Below are positions 23,861 to 32,336 of a DNA stretch of 64,000 bases, piece by piece. The translations under genes were made by a program, and so were the position numbers. The stretch is from IMG/VR virus record IMGVR_UViG_3300035661_000023, positions 1 through 64,000 of that record. One strand, written 5' to 3'. Source of the stretch: a virus. The stretch's first letter is position 1. Each line of letters opens with the position of its first letter. The notes below the pieces were generated by a model. It saw only the letters and a program-made list of their open reading frames with translations. It was not told where the DNA came from and searched no databases.

Positions 23861-24301
23861 ATGCCCAATTTTCCAAAACCAAAAAAATGGTTCCCAAAAA
23901 ATACACAGAAGTATATTGGAAATGTGAATAACATAATTTCAAGAAGTTCTTGGGAAACCAAATTTCTAAATTGGTGCGATACTACTCCGGGTGTAATAAA
24001 ATACAACTCTGAGGAATTAGTAGTTCCATATATGAGTCCGGTAGATGGATTGCAGCATAGGTACTTTGTAGATTTTATGATAATGGTAAAGACACGGCAA
24101 GGTGAAATCAAAAAATATGCCGTGGAAATCAAACCAGAAGCACAGACTGTTCCCCCTAAGCCCAATCGGAACAAAGTTCGTTACTTGAATGAATCTGCAA
24201 CATATGCCATCAATCAAGCTAAATGGGAAGCAGCATCCAGATTTTGCAATAAAATGGGTGTAGAATTTATTGTGTTAACAGAGAAACATTTAAAAGTCTA
24301 A
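23861..24301 (+). CDS. gp4: Head completion protein gp4 (gp50), TnsA-like nuclease fold
   Basis: 146 residues: MPNFPKPKKWFPKNTQKYIG, RSSWETKFLNWCDTTPGVIK, YNSEELVVPYMSPVDGLQHR and YFVDFMIMV. These match T4 gp4 closely in pattern (YIGNP..IV.RS.WE.KF; W.SEE..IPYISPVD...HRYF.DF). The conserved E (WETKF), D (FVDF) and EIKP motif (about residues 94-97) correspond to the TnsA/PD-(D/E)XK-type nuclease core seen in this family. gp4 finishes filled heads before tail joining. It opens the rightward operon and has no TAG codon. Confidence 0.9.
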   Translation: MPNFPKPKKWFPKNTQKYIGNVNNIISRSSWETKFLNWCDTTPGVIKYNSEELVVPYMSPVDGLQHRYFVDFMIMVKTRQGEIKKYAVEIKPEAQTVPPKPNRNKVRYLNESATYAINQAKWEAASRFCNKMGVEFIVLTEKHLKV

Positions 24302-24302
24302 T

Positions 24303-24890
24303 ATGACAGGACAGAACAGGAAAACGGTATTTGAGTTATCTAGAATCAATGCGGAGGAAGTTAAAAAGTCCTCCACTTGGTTTAATGAGCAAGTAAAAAG
24401 ACTATCGACGAAAAATATAACACCAAACCGAGTCATGAATGAAGGTGGTGTGCACCTGACTCGTAGATTAGTCCCAGGGAAGATGTACTTCTACTATTAT
24501 GACCCAAAGTTTAAAGAAACTCTGCCGTTCTATGACCAGTTCCCACTTGTGCTTCCATTTGCAAAAACTCCGGGTGGTTTCATCGGACTGAATATGCACT
24601 ATCTTGATTATAAGATGCGTATGACTTTGTTTCAGAATTTACTGGAAACAGCAGGTGCGAAACATCTGACAGAGACTGCAAAGATCAAATATTCATGGGC
24701 TACTATTGCTAATGCTTCCAGATTAGCTCCAGCACAGGCATGCGTGAAGAAATATCTAATGGATCATGTAATGTCACCATTCTGTGAAGTACCGCCAGAA
24801 TTCTGGCACACAGCAATGATGTTACCGGTACAAAGATTTGTTGGTGCGAGTAAAGAATCAGTTTGGAAAGAAAGTAGGAAATACAGATGA
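24303..24890 (+). CDS. Conserved T4-type virion protein (195 aa)
   Basis: 195 residues, MTGQNRKTVFELSRINAEEV. The block MYFYYYDPKFKETLPFYDQF, then PLVLPFAKTPGGFIGLNMHY and LDYKMRMTLFQNLL (about residues 60-120), is a recurrent pattern in T4-like phages for a small structural or packaging-associated protein next to gp4. I cannot tell whether it corresponds to a named T4 protein such as the DNA-end protector gp2. It has no TAG codon, starts 1 base after gp4 ends and overlaps the next gene as ATGA. Confidence 0.6.
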   Translation: MTGQNRKTVFELSRINAEEVKKSSTWFNEQVKRLSTKNITPNRVMNEGGVHLTRRLVPGKMYFYYYDPKFKETLPFYDQFPLVLPFAKTPGGFIGLNMHYLDYKMRMTLFQNLLETAGAKHLTETAKIKYSWATIANASRLAPAQACVKKYLMDHVMSPFCEVPPEFWHTAMMLPVQRFVGASKESVWKESRKYR

Positions 24891-26254
24891 GTGATGCTAA
24901 ATCAAACTTGAGCAATTTTGTTGCCAGAGTCAAAAAGAATGGTCTACTCTCTGCATCTCATTTCTATGTAGTCATACCTAATTTTAGCCCAAACGCTTCA
25001 GACAGAGATCTGCTAATGTTCTGCGATGCCGCTGATATTCCTGGCATAACTCTGATGACAACGGAGATCAGACAATTTGGAGAATTGACAACACTTCCAC
25101 ATGCTCCAATGTATCAACCCGTGCAGCTGTCTTTCATTTGTGATTCTACTATGGATGTTAAGTATGCATTAGAAAACTGGATAGATTCTGTCTTTAATAG
25201 AAATACAAGATCATTTAATTTCTATGATTCGTACACAAAAGATATTGAAATTTATATTGTAGATAAACAGGGGAATGATGTCCACAAAGTAACTCTGTAT
25301 GAAGCATATCCAGTTTCTATTGGCAATATTCAACTGGATTACTAGCAAGAATCTATTGTGAAGGTGCCAGTTACTATTGCATATAAGTGGTGGGAGACTA
25401 GTTTTTACGGTAGTTCATATAAAGAAGATCAATTCCAACTGAATAGACATCTACCAGTATCTGTGCCTGTGCGCATGGGTAATATTAAGCCAGGGACTGC
25501 ACACTATTTTAATGGACAAGAATTCTCTGGCTTTGAATTCCTACAGTAGAACTTAGTATTGTCTCCAGAAAATCAAGGTATCTTCACCGGTATCACAGAA
25601 TCTGGTAATACTACTGGCAATGTTATGGCGAATGGTTCATTCACATAGATTATTGGTAACAAATCACAAGATATCATTAATCTTGGAAATGAAGTACAAC
25701 AGTAGTTCGGTCGTGCTGGAAATGGTCTATCAGCCGCGATGATGGTAGCACAGACAACAACTAGTCAAGGTGTCACCTATGCATCACAGATGGCAGTACA
25801 TGCAAAGACTATATCATCTGATATGTCTGGCTACGCTCAAGGTCTTGTACAACTAGGCCAAAATATCTAGAGTATTACCAAACCTGCTAGCATGATAGGT
25901 ACCGCTGTTTCTTCTCTGGGTGGGACTCTCTCGTCTATAGATAGCACATTGCAAATGGTGGGAATTAGATCTTAGCCGTTTCAGAATGTTGCTAGAGAAT
26001 TATATGGGGTGGGAGGTAAGATCGGACAAGCCGTTAACTTGCATGGACTCGCAGGGGGTTTGCAAACTGTCGGTGCTAATATGTCTGCAACTAGTTCCAT
26101 ATTCCAGTAGGTATAGAGCCAATTGGCTGGAAAAGAAGGTTTCTCTAAACAGATTGAGACTGCAATGACACAGATGGGCAGAGCGTTCTAGAACAACGGC
26201 TCGAATACTATGAACGCAGCAAATGTGTTAGAAAATAGGGCAGGAGAATTTTAA
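24887..26254 (+). CDS. Tail-tube-fold protein with C-terminal extension (gp19/gp54 family)
   Basis: 455 residues containing nine in-frame TAG codons, the first after residue 152. Residues about 15-215 match the T4 gp19 tube fold: SASHFYVVIPNFS, DLLMFCDAADIPGITLMTTE, QPVQLSFICDSTMDVKYALE, VFNRNTRSFNFYDSY, and PVSIGNIQLDY continuing through TAG into QESIVKVPVTIAYKWWE. That continuity of the tube fold across TAG is strong evidence for read-through. The remaining ~240 residues are Gln/Ser-rich and helical. In T4 the relatives are gp19 (163 aa) and gp54 (320 aa); with the extension, a tube initiator is more likely than the main tube. Confidence 0.75.
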
Positions 26255-26670
26255 TGAGTAAAGCTATAAGTGAAGTATTTGATGTTGAACCATACCAGCA
26301 ACCTACACCACAGGCACCTATGGTTCAAGGAGACGAGATTTAGCATGATGCAGAATATGCTTCAGACAACATCAGAAAACTTATTGAAATCGGCATGGGT
26401 GCAGTAGAGGACGCGGCATCTGTTGCTAGAGACTCAGAGTCTCCAAGAGCATATGAAGTAGTTTCTACAATGATAAAGAATCTGACAGATATGAACTTAC
26501 AGTTAATGGATATCCATGGAAAGAAACAAGAGCTAAATAGAGGTAACGGGGCAACATCTCCACAAGGTGTCAGCAATGTAACAACAAATAATGCATTCTT
26601 TGTAGGAACTACTAAAGATCTTAATGAATTGATTATGAAAAGGATGTCTGGAAATGGCAACACAATCTAA
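26254..26670 (+). CDS. gp16: Terminase small subunit, T4 gp16-like
   Basis: 138 residues starting MSKAISEVFDVEPYQQPTPQ, one TAG codon. The central helical hairpin (IRKLIEIGMGAVEDAASVAR, SPRAYEVVSTMIKNLTDMNL, QLMDIHGKKQELNR) is the hallmark of T4-type small terminases, in which the PRAYEV..LIK..AD.N motif is conserved. gp16 forms a ring that regulates the large terminase during DNA packaging. Length is slightly under T4 gp16 (164 aa). The ATG overlaps the previous stop (TAATG). The large terminase itself is not in the window. Confidence 0.85.
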
Positions 26671-27373
26671 ATTAGCAAATCTAACTGTTTCACCTCTGTA
26701 TGATGTGATTATACCATAGACTCAAGAAAAAGTAAAATTTCGTGCATACAATGTAAAAGAAGAGCGTGCACTGTTGACTGCAGATGAGTAGGGTGATGGA
26801 TCTGTTATGATCTAGACATTGAACCAAGTCGTTCTGAACTGTCTCACACCAACACCAAAATCATTAACATCATTTGATCTAGAGTATATCTTTTCTCAGA
26901 TTAGATCCAAATCTGTTGGTGAAGTAGCTGTGATCAAAGTAGGCTGTGATGAGACTGAATGTAAAGATGTATAGATTGAATACAGATATGATCTATCTAA
27001 TTTGAAGGTTGTATTCCCAGAAGGTATTGCTAAGACTATCAAATTATCCGACATAATCGCTGTGAAGATGAAATACCCATCCGTTGAAGATTCACTAAGA
27101 ATAGAGTTTATCAAGTCAGAATCTGACAAAAAATATGAAGCTATCAAGTCATCTATCGACCTGATTTATCATGGAGACGAGGTAATTCATGTGGATGAAG
27201 AACCACCAGAAGCGATTGTTGGGTTCATTGATGGTCTGAACCCACAATAGTATAGAAAACTAGAAGGTTTCTTTGAAGATATGCCATATCTGGAAGGTGA
27301 ATTAAAGTATCGTTGCACAAAATGCAAAAAAGATCATACTAAAAAAGTGAGAGGTCTGGCTAATTTTTTCTGA
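26654..27373 (+). CDS. gp26: Baseplate hub assembly protein, gp26-like
   Basis: 239 residues: MATQSKLANLTVSPLYDVII, Pro, TAG, TQEKVKFRAYNVKEERALLT, with five TAG codons. The sequence LVFP-like/KVVFPEGIAKTIKLSDI and the C-terminal YRCTKCKKDH (CxxC, about residue 225) match the T4 base-plate hub protein gp26 family. The T4 protein is needed for hub assembly. The gene overlaps gp16 by 17 bases and is followed after 2 bases by the small 56-aa gene, a pairing that recurs in T4-like genomes. Confidence 0.75.
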
Positions 27374-27375
27374 TA

Positions 27376-27546
27376 ATGCTCTGTCATGAAAGTCTGGAGA
27401 ACCATTACAGAACGAATTTTCTTCTCCAACACAAATTCAATTATTCCATGACAGAGCTAGATGAAATGTTGCCTTATGAAAGAGAAATCTACATAGGGCT
27501 ATTGTTACAATACCTGGAAAAGAAACAACAGCAAAATGCAAGCTAA
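27376..27546 (+). CDS. Small hub-assembly-associated protein (56 aa)
   Basis: A 56-residue frame, MLCHESLENHYRTNFLLQHK, followed by FNYSMTELDEMLPYEREIYI and GLLLQYLEKKQQQNAS. The motif 'TELDEMLP(Y/W)EREIY' is a common companion of gp26-like genes in T4-type phages, where it is usually left unnamed. In other phages the two can be read as a frame-shifted or overlapping pair. The start ATG is close to the gp26 stop and the 3' end overlaps the tape-measure-like gene by 11 bases. Function unknown; assembly of the hub is inferred from context. Confidence 0.65.
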   Translation: MLCHESLENHYRTNFLLQHKFNYSMTELDEMLPYEREIYIGLLLQYLEKKQQQNAS

Positions 27547-29326
27547 TATACTAAAGTCAGTATCAGGAATTCTTTCCGCTGATTAGATTCAGAAGAAAGT
27601 TGACAAGGTAGAAGAGACCGATAAGAAAAATACAGATCGGTTAGTCAATGCTATGCACAATTTGACTAAGACACTAGTCAAAATAGAAAAAGATTCATTG
27701 AAACAGACAGGAAAAGACAGACCGACAATTTCTGGGCTTATTAATCAAGCAAAACTGGCAAAGGAAAAATTCACAACCAAAGCCGGTATTGTAGGTATGT
27801 TAGCTGACAAAGTAGCTGACCGCCCAATTTTAGGTGCTGTAATGGGATCCGTTGCTGCGCATTTAGAAAACAAGTCATCAAATAAAGCTAGAGAAGAATC
27901 ATTTGTGTCTGTTGTTAGCAAACAAACTAAACTCGGCAGAGATTTAATCGCGGATAAAGGAGAAGCAGGAGCAGCAAAAGAGCTAGCATCAATCTATAAA
28001 GAAAAATCGAAATTAGAAAACATCGTTGAAGCCAAAAAGGCAAAACAGTCTGCAATTAAAGCCGAAGGTAAAGAACATGGAGTTAATGCAGATCTGTTAC
28101 CCGAAGAATTAAAAGAACTTCAAGATAATGAAGAAAAATTAAAGAAGATTGTTTCATTTATTAATGAAGGGATGAAACAATCTCCAGATAAAACTGACCC
28201 CGAATCGGAAAAAAGTAAAGAGGGACATGATTCACAAGTGTTAATGTCTGATGAGGAAGCAAAACAACTCAGAGAAGAATTAATTCAATCCATTATGGAT
28301 GGGATGCATGCAGGTTATGATGAGTTGTCGGCTGAAGAAAAGGCTGCACTTGAAAAAGAAGACCCAGAAAAGATCAAAGGTATTAGAGAAGGTATTGAGA
28401 AGGAGGTTTTATCTCTTAGCAAGCAACAACTCCACGAATTAATGAAAATTTCTTCTGAGTTAGATCATGATGAAGATGCACAAAAAGAAGCAGAGATAGA
28501 AAGCAAAAACAAATTACTACAACCGATATAGAAAGAAAATACACCCAAGGAAGAAAAAAAAGGATTTTTCAACTCGATACTCGGTTCTTTTGATAAAATG
28601 TTTAGCCCGTTGAAAAATGTCATCGGGATATTTTCTAGTTTATCTGGAATGATGGGTAGATTTATTCCCATGGTTGGGAGTCTGTTGAGCGGACTTGCCC
28701 CAATTTTAGGACCTATGGCGGCTGTTGCTGCGGCAGGTGCGGGTGGTGCTATGATAGGGAATGCTATAAATGACGCAGTAGAATCATAGACAGGAGTATC
28801 AGTAGGGACCCACGCCGGTGATATGATTGACTCTTTCAAAGGTAGTTCCATCGGGAACATGTTAGGGTTTCAATAGGAAGATCAACAACAGAAGGAACAA
28901 GAACAAAAGGGGGCAGAGGACTCTTATAACAAAAAATTGAAAGATGGAAAACAGATATCAGAATATCAGGCGAAATACTACTCGGAACATGGTATAAAGG
29001 TAGATCCGGCTCTTATCACCAAAGATAAAGCGCCTATTGAGAAATAGGTCAAAGATAAAGCGCCTATTGAGAAATAGGTCACCGATGAAGCACCAAACAA
29101 ATTAGAAAAAGAAGCATACATGGAACGGGCAACCGATGCCGTTGTGCAACTGGATGAAGAAAATGAGAAAGCAGATAAAAAATCAACTCAACCTGTAGTA
29201 AGTGGCCCAACAGTTGTCAATGCACAAAAGACATTCAATAATACAACTCAAAATATTGTCAGGCCTCAAATCAGAAATCCAGAACCATAGTATATCAGGG
29301 TAGAATCTAGAAGGTTTGCTTTCTAA
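27536..29326 (+). CDS. Tape-measure-like / hub protein (596 aa)
   Basis: A 596-residue protein starting MQANILKSVSGILSAD with seven TAG codons. The first ~330 residues are charged and helical (long Lys/Glu-rich coiled coil). A hydrophobic stretch (MFSPLKNVIGIFSSLSGMMG, FIPMVGSLLSGLAPILGPMA, AVAAAGAGGAMIG) covers about residues 355-420. This is the pattern of tape-measure proteins, and the length is nearly that of T4 gp29 (590 aa). Its place after the hub-assembly genes fits. A perfect 30-bp tandem repeat duplicates KDKAPIEK-TAG-V near residue 500. I assign by layout rather than clear homology. Confidence 0.6.
29021..29080 (+). repeat. Perfect 30-bp tandem duplication inside the tape-measure-like gene
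   Basis: Two identical 30-base units (29021-29050 and 29051-29080) encode ten residues each, including a TAG codon in each unit. Because 30 is divisible by three, the frame is kept. If this gene sets tail length, each such unit would alter length by a small step. Confidence 0.95.
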
Positions 29327-29330
29327 ACTA

Positions 29331-29357
29331 GAAAAGGGCCTAAAGGCCCCTTTCTTA
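29331..29357. terminator. Hairpin between convergent operons, candidate bidirectional terminator
   Basis: AAAGGGCC and GGCCCCTTT flank a TAAA loop, giving a GC-rich stem bordered by A and T runs on both sides. It lies 4 bases after the stop of the rightward operon and touches the stop codon of the leftward 79-aa gene, so it can serve as a Rho-independent terminator in both directions. Confidence 0.7.
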
Positions 29358-29594
29358 TTCTGCTTTTTTCTTACTAATTTTTTTCGTGGTTGGTGCTTCA
29401 ATGGGGATCTCAATAGCATCTTCAAGAGAAGGTACTTGTGCGGCTTCAGCAGCCGCTTCAGCAGCCTTAGCAATCTCTGCCTAAACCTTATCCAATTCCT
29501 ATTGTGCATCAGTAACAGCAGAGTCATTTCCAGCGCGTGTATGGAAAGCAACCATGCGTTCCAGTGCTTCTGCATGTGTCTTTTTATTAAACAT
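29355..29594 (-). CDS. Small Ala/Glu/Lys-rich protein downstream of gp32 (79 aa)
   Basis: 79 residues, MFNKKTHAEALERMVAFHTR, two TAG codons (after DAQ and DKV), then an alanine-rich stretch AEIAKAAEAAAEAAQVPSLE and a basic tail TKKISKKKAE. Read with TAG as stop it would be only 31 residues. It is the last gene of the leftward gp32 operon and ends in the shared terminator. No family recognised; the composition suggests a helical, possibly DNA- or capsid-core-associated protein. Confidence 0.6.
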
Positions 29595-29649
29595 AATCTT
29601 CTCCAAATAAAAATGGAGAGGGAATTCCCTCTCCTAGATCAATTATTTA

Positions 29650-31273
29650 TCAATTGTCGGAAATAGACCGAAAATAATCTTCTATATCATCGCCATCCGA
29701 ATCAGGTTCGGCTTGTGGGGCAGGTTTAACTTTTGTTTGAACTTTTGGTTCAGTGACAGTCTTACCCTGAGTCTTAGGAGCAGCAACAGGCATCGCTGAC
29801 ATTGACTCTGCAACTTCCTCGGCAGTCTTAGTACCAACAGTAATTCCATTCATGACTGCATCAAACTTACGCTTGAGTTCGTCATAAGATTTGAACTTTG
29901 AAGGAGCAATAAGTTCCTTCAATGGTTGCATCTTGTTGAGAATTTCAACAATTTCCTCATCCGAACCTGCGATAGGAGAAGCATCAGCAAACTCAGATTT
30001 GTCATAGTTAGGATAACCTTCTACTTGACGCATGCGCAGTTTGAAATTTGCACCCTCGAACGGGTCGAACGGATTCAGTGGTTTCTCATCTTCGAATGTT
30101 GGATTAGCAGATTCCATCAACTTTTCAAAGATTTTCTTGCCAAATTTAAACTTCATCACACTACCTTCTAATTCCGGCTTAGTTGGATAAGACACAATCA
30201 GAATATTAGCGATGTAATTCAGGCGGCGCTTGGACTTGCGAGCAGATTCTTTATCTGCCTCGAGACCGGTCTTCCATAGTGCAGCATTATACTCACTTCG
30301 TTTGTGTTCAACACCAATCGTTACTTGATGCCCGTATTTCATACAGCTCCAATTTTCACTGGAGACCAGACTATATCTTGTTCTCTGATTTGTCTCAAAG
30401 AACCTCGGCATTTCGAATCACTTGATTCTACTCCACATAGGATAGTCGTTGAACCTTCTTCATGCTTGATAATCAAACCACTATCAAGGTTAGAAGCTTG
30501 GCTGCTGATTGCCCAATCTAACAATTTCTTAGACCCGTCAAGTTTGCCCTTTCGGGCTTCGCTTTTACTAGGAATGATCAAAACTGCAACTTTATTCTGC
30601 ATCATAACACTTCACCATTGAACTTATTTCTAATAATCTCATTTCTTATTGTTTTTGTGAAAATGCAATAAGAATTATAACCATGTGTGAAGTTATGATA
30701 ATTTTTCATATTACCACACTCACAGATATCATCTCCAGATTTTTTCAAATACTTGTCATAGTATTCTCTAGATGTAATTCCCATAGCTCTGAGATTGTTT
30801 AAAAAGCCTCTTAGATGTTGATAATGTTTTCCTGTAATTACGCATGTTATACTCATCTGAATCTCTTTTAAACTATTATTGAAAAATGATTCAGAGCACA
30901 ACAACACTTTGTGGGATTGTTAGCTTAAGGGGATTCCAGCAATTAACCGAGTTTTCACTGAAAGATTACTCTATCAGGCCGCTAGAAAGTTAACGGGATC
31001 TGCTTCACCGAGAGTAGTACGGCTGTTTTCAATATACCACCGACCAGTAGGACCTTGGAAAGCATGGTTGTAAATGCTCACCCAGGGTAGTTCGTCATCG
31101 GGGTGTTTTGGCAGGAAGCGAATGACAGCAGAACCGTTGCCGGCTTTGTCACGTTCCAGTTTGAAGAAATCATCGTTGTCATCTTTCTCATAAGAGGTGG
31201 TCTTTTTCAAGGCCTATTGAAGAGAAGCGAAGTCACCACGTGACTTGCGAAGATCTGAAAGAGTAAAGCTCAT
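29650..31273 (-). CDS. gp32: Single-stranded DNA-binding protein gp32, split by a group I intron
   Basis: Two exons, 30993-31273 and 29650-30298, joined across an intron. Exons total 930 nt (310 codons including stop), i.e. 309 aa, against 301 aa for T4 gp32. Exon 1 encodes MSFTLSDLRKSRGDFASLQ, a TAG, and KLERDKAGNGSAVIRFLP, the classic gp32 start of the OB core; exon 2 continues SEYNAALWKTGLEADKESAR and KRRLNYIANILIVSYP, and ends in an acidic tail (DSDGDDIEDYF). Splicing restores DPV-SEYNAAL. The zinc ligands of T4 gp32 are absent, as in cyanophage relatives. gp32 coats single-stranded DNA in replication, recombination and repair. Confidence 0.85.
30299..30992 (-). ncRNA. Group I (td-like, IA) self-splicing intron in gp32
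   Basis: A 694-nt insertion interrupts gp32. In the minus direction the exon ends CCGT and the intron contains GCGG 10 bases on, forming P1 with the expected U.G wobble at the splice site. Exon 2 starts AAGT, which can pair with ACTT in intron positions 3-6 (P10). The intron ends in G. Conserved core parts are visible: GGCCTGA, the P/Q region TTAATTGCTGGAATCCCC with AACAATCCCAC, the R/P7 strand GTTCAACGACTAT, TCAAGTGATTCGAAATG, and the S strand AAGATATAGTC. These resemble the T4 td intron part by part. Splice sites are inferred from pairing and protein continuity. Confidence 0.88.
30602..30856 (-). CDS. Intron-encoded homing-endonuclease-like protein, short (84 aa)
   Basis: Inside the gp32 intron, 84 residues from the methionine at 30856: MSITCVITGKHYQHLRGFLN, NLRAMGITSREYYDKYLKKS and a Cys-rich CECGNMKNYHNFTHGYNSYC. 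The 'GITSREYYDKYL' plus Cys motif resembles the N-terminal zinc-binding module found in phage homing endonucleases. No LAGLIDADG, GIY-YIG or HNH catalytic centre is visible, so the gene is probably truncated or acts as an accessory DNA-binding protein. A longer frame with an upstream start (30907) exists, but MSITCVITGKH is the more natural start. Confidence 0.55.
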   Translation of the reverse strand: MSITCVITGKHYQHLRGFLNNLRAMGITSREYYDKYLKKSGDDICECGNMKNYHNFTHGYNSYCIFTKTIRNEIIRNKFNGEVL

Positions 31274-31334
31274 TTTATTTTCCTTTAAGTTAAAGCGGAC
31301 TTGCCGCTACAATTATAGTGCATATAGCACTGTT
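31274..31334 (-). promoter_or_regulatory. gp32 leader: promoter -10 and hairpins before the start codon
   Basis: In the minus direction TATAAT (31312-31317) is followed by AGCGG-CAAGT-CCGCT, a 5-bp stem with 5-base loop, then CTTTAA/TTAAAG symmetry and an AGGA ribosome site before the ATG. T4 gp32 represses its own translation by binding a structured leader; this leader could serve the same purpose, but that is inference. Confidence 0.45.
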
Positions 31335-31529
31335 TTACTGAAGATCATCATCTTCAAACATTTCATCAATGTCTGAATAATCATCCTCATCAGTATTTAT
31401 ACTGCAGTAATGACGCCGAGAATTAAATTCTTTCTCGGCTTGTTCGCGCTGTTGTATTTTATAAGATTTGCTAGCTCTACGATCTAGTTCATCTTCATAC
31501 CGTTTATGGATATTCTTAACCTTAGACAT
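31335..31529 (-). CDS. Small charged hypothetical protein (64 aa)
   Basis: 64 residues, MSKVKNIHKRYEDELDRRAS, basic and helical in the first half and strongly acidic at the end (DEDDYSDIDEMFEDDDLQ). It lies between gp33 and gp32 with only 2 bases to the gp33 stop. No TAG codon. The acidic tail resembles that of gp32-type or RNA-polymerase-binding proteins only in composition; function unknown. Confidence 0.55.
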   Translation of the reverse strand: MSKVKNIHKRYEDELDRRASKSYKIQQREQAEKEFNSRRHYCSINTDEDDYSDIDEMFEDDDLQ

Positions 31530-31531
31530 AA

Positions 31532-31822
31532 TTAGTCTTCTTCAAACTCCAAACGTGTTGACTTAGGCAAAAGACCTGCATCTTGCATTTCTGCTGATAC
31601 TTTATCTTTTAGAGATACTGTCAGCATTTTTGCTAATGTCTCATACTCTAGATCATACACTTCACAAAAGTCAACAAGAACTGATGTTAATGTTGTAGAG
31701 TCTCTCTTGGCAAGAGTTTCTATAAACTCTGAGAACTCAACTGCAGTCTTGAATATCAGATTCGGGGGATTCTGAGCCAACTTTGCCAAGTCAGCTCTTT
31801 CAAAGATTTCAACTCCAGGCAT
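31532..31822 (-). CDS. gp33: Late transcription co-activator gp33-like
   Basis: 96 residues: MPGVEIFERADLAKLAQNPP, AVEFSEFIETLAKRDSTTLT, SVLVDFCEVYDLEYETLAKM and LTVSLKDKVSAEMQDAGLLP. The pattern 'S..E(I/A)....L.. (T/S)...A(V/L)..FCE...LE.E..AKLL...LKDKL..EA' is that of gp33-type proteins of T4-like phages, which link RNA polymerase to the sliding clamp for late transcription. Finding it fits the TATAAATA promoters upstream of late genes here. No TAG codon. Confidence 0.75.
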   Translation of the reverse strand: MPGVEIFERADLAKLAQNPPNLIFKTAVEFSEFIETLAKRDSTTLTSVLVDFCEVYDLEYETLAKMLTVSLKDKVSAEMQDAGLLPKSTRLEFEED

Positions 31823-32048
31823 ATGCTTGTGTCATACGATGCAGACGTTGGACCAAAGAATATTCTTCTGAAATATCTTTGAATTTTTTAGACTTCATGA
31901 AACCCGAGCGCTTCATAGATTGATCTGCTTCCATATCCAAGATTCGAGTTTTATGCTCGAGAATCATCTTAATATCATCCATGCGCTGGAGATTACGCTC
32001 ACGTTTTGCGGAGAGAATAGCAACTTCAATTTTACGGTATTTCATCAT
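31809..32048 (-). CDS. Small basic helical protein (79 aa)
   Basis: 79 residues from the ATG at 32046-32048: MMKYRKIEVAILSAKRERNL, QRMDDIKMILEHKTRILDME, then FMKSKKFKDISEEYSLVQRL. The frame is open further upstream but that extension runs through the neighbouring membrane-protein gene and lacks a good start. It overlaps the gp33 start by 14 bases. Mostly helical and charged; no family recognised. Confidence 0.5.
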   Translation of the reverse strand: MMKYRKIEVAILSAKRERNLQRMDDIKMILEHKTRILDMEADQSMKRSGFMKSKKFKDISEEYSLVQRLHRMTQAYAWS

Positions 32049-32062
32049 TTTAGTACTTTCGA

Positions 32063-32278
32063 TTATCTGCCAATAGAAATAAGTTGAAAAATCATAAAGA
32101 AAAAGGTAGCACCAATTGCAAAAAGAACAACGAAAGTCACTAGTGCTGTGATAGGTAGAAGTAACAGAAACCACGAAAGATCACGTGCATAACAAGGAGC
32201 GTGCACCAATTTCAGTAAGATTGTCACCAACCACATGATCACACCACAAATAATCAGACCGATAGTAGGGAAAATCAT
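32063..32278 (-). CDS. Small membrane protein (71 aa)
   Basis: 71 residues, MIFPTIGLIICGVIMWLVTI, then a short polar loop (HAPCYARDLS) and WFLLLLPITALVTFVVLFAI plus a further hydrophobic run (GATFFFMIFQLISIG). Two to three membrane segments are evident. A perfect promoter cassette lies directly upstream, and a five-codon leader (ATG at 32290-32292) ends in TGA overlapping this ATG, so translation may be coupled to the leader. Likely an early inner-membrane protein of unknown role. Confidence 0.6.
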   Translation of the reverse strand: MIFPTIGLIICGVIMWLVTILLKLVHAPCYARDLSWFLLLLPITALVTFVVLFAIGATFFFMIFQLISIGR

Positions 32279-32292
32279 TTCAATATCCTCAT

Positions 32293-32336
32293 TGTGTAGC
32301 CTTTAGATGTATTATACCACACAACCGAATAAAAGT
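32293..32336 (-). promoter_or_regulatory. 44-bp promoter/RBS cassette, copy 1
   Basis: Identical over 44 bases to 32712-32755. In the minus direction it holds TGGTATAAT (an extended -10), about 20 bases of leader with AAAGG, and then a start codon immediately after the repeat. TTGAAC lies 18 bases upstream of the -10 in this copy. It begins right after the TGA of the upstream gene. Confidence 0.75.

Noticed and set aside
30339-30605. An 88-codon frame starting MMQNKVAVLIIPSKSE on the minus strand within the gp32 intron.
   Set aside because: It runs through the conserved P7/P8 core of the intron, whose sequence is dictated by RNA structure.
31809-32174. A longer version (121 aa) of the small basic protein.
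   Set aside because: The extra N-terminus is read through the membrane-protein gene in another frame and has odd Cys/Phe/Tyr-rich composition typical of a shadow frame.
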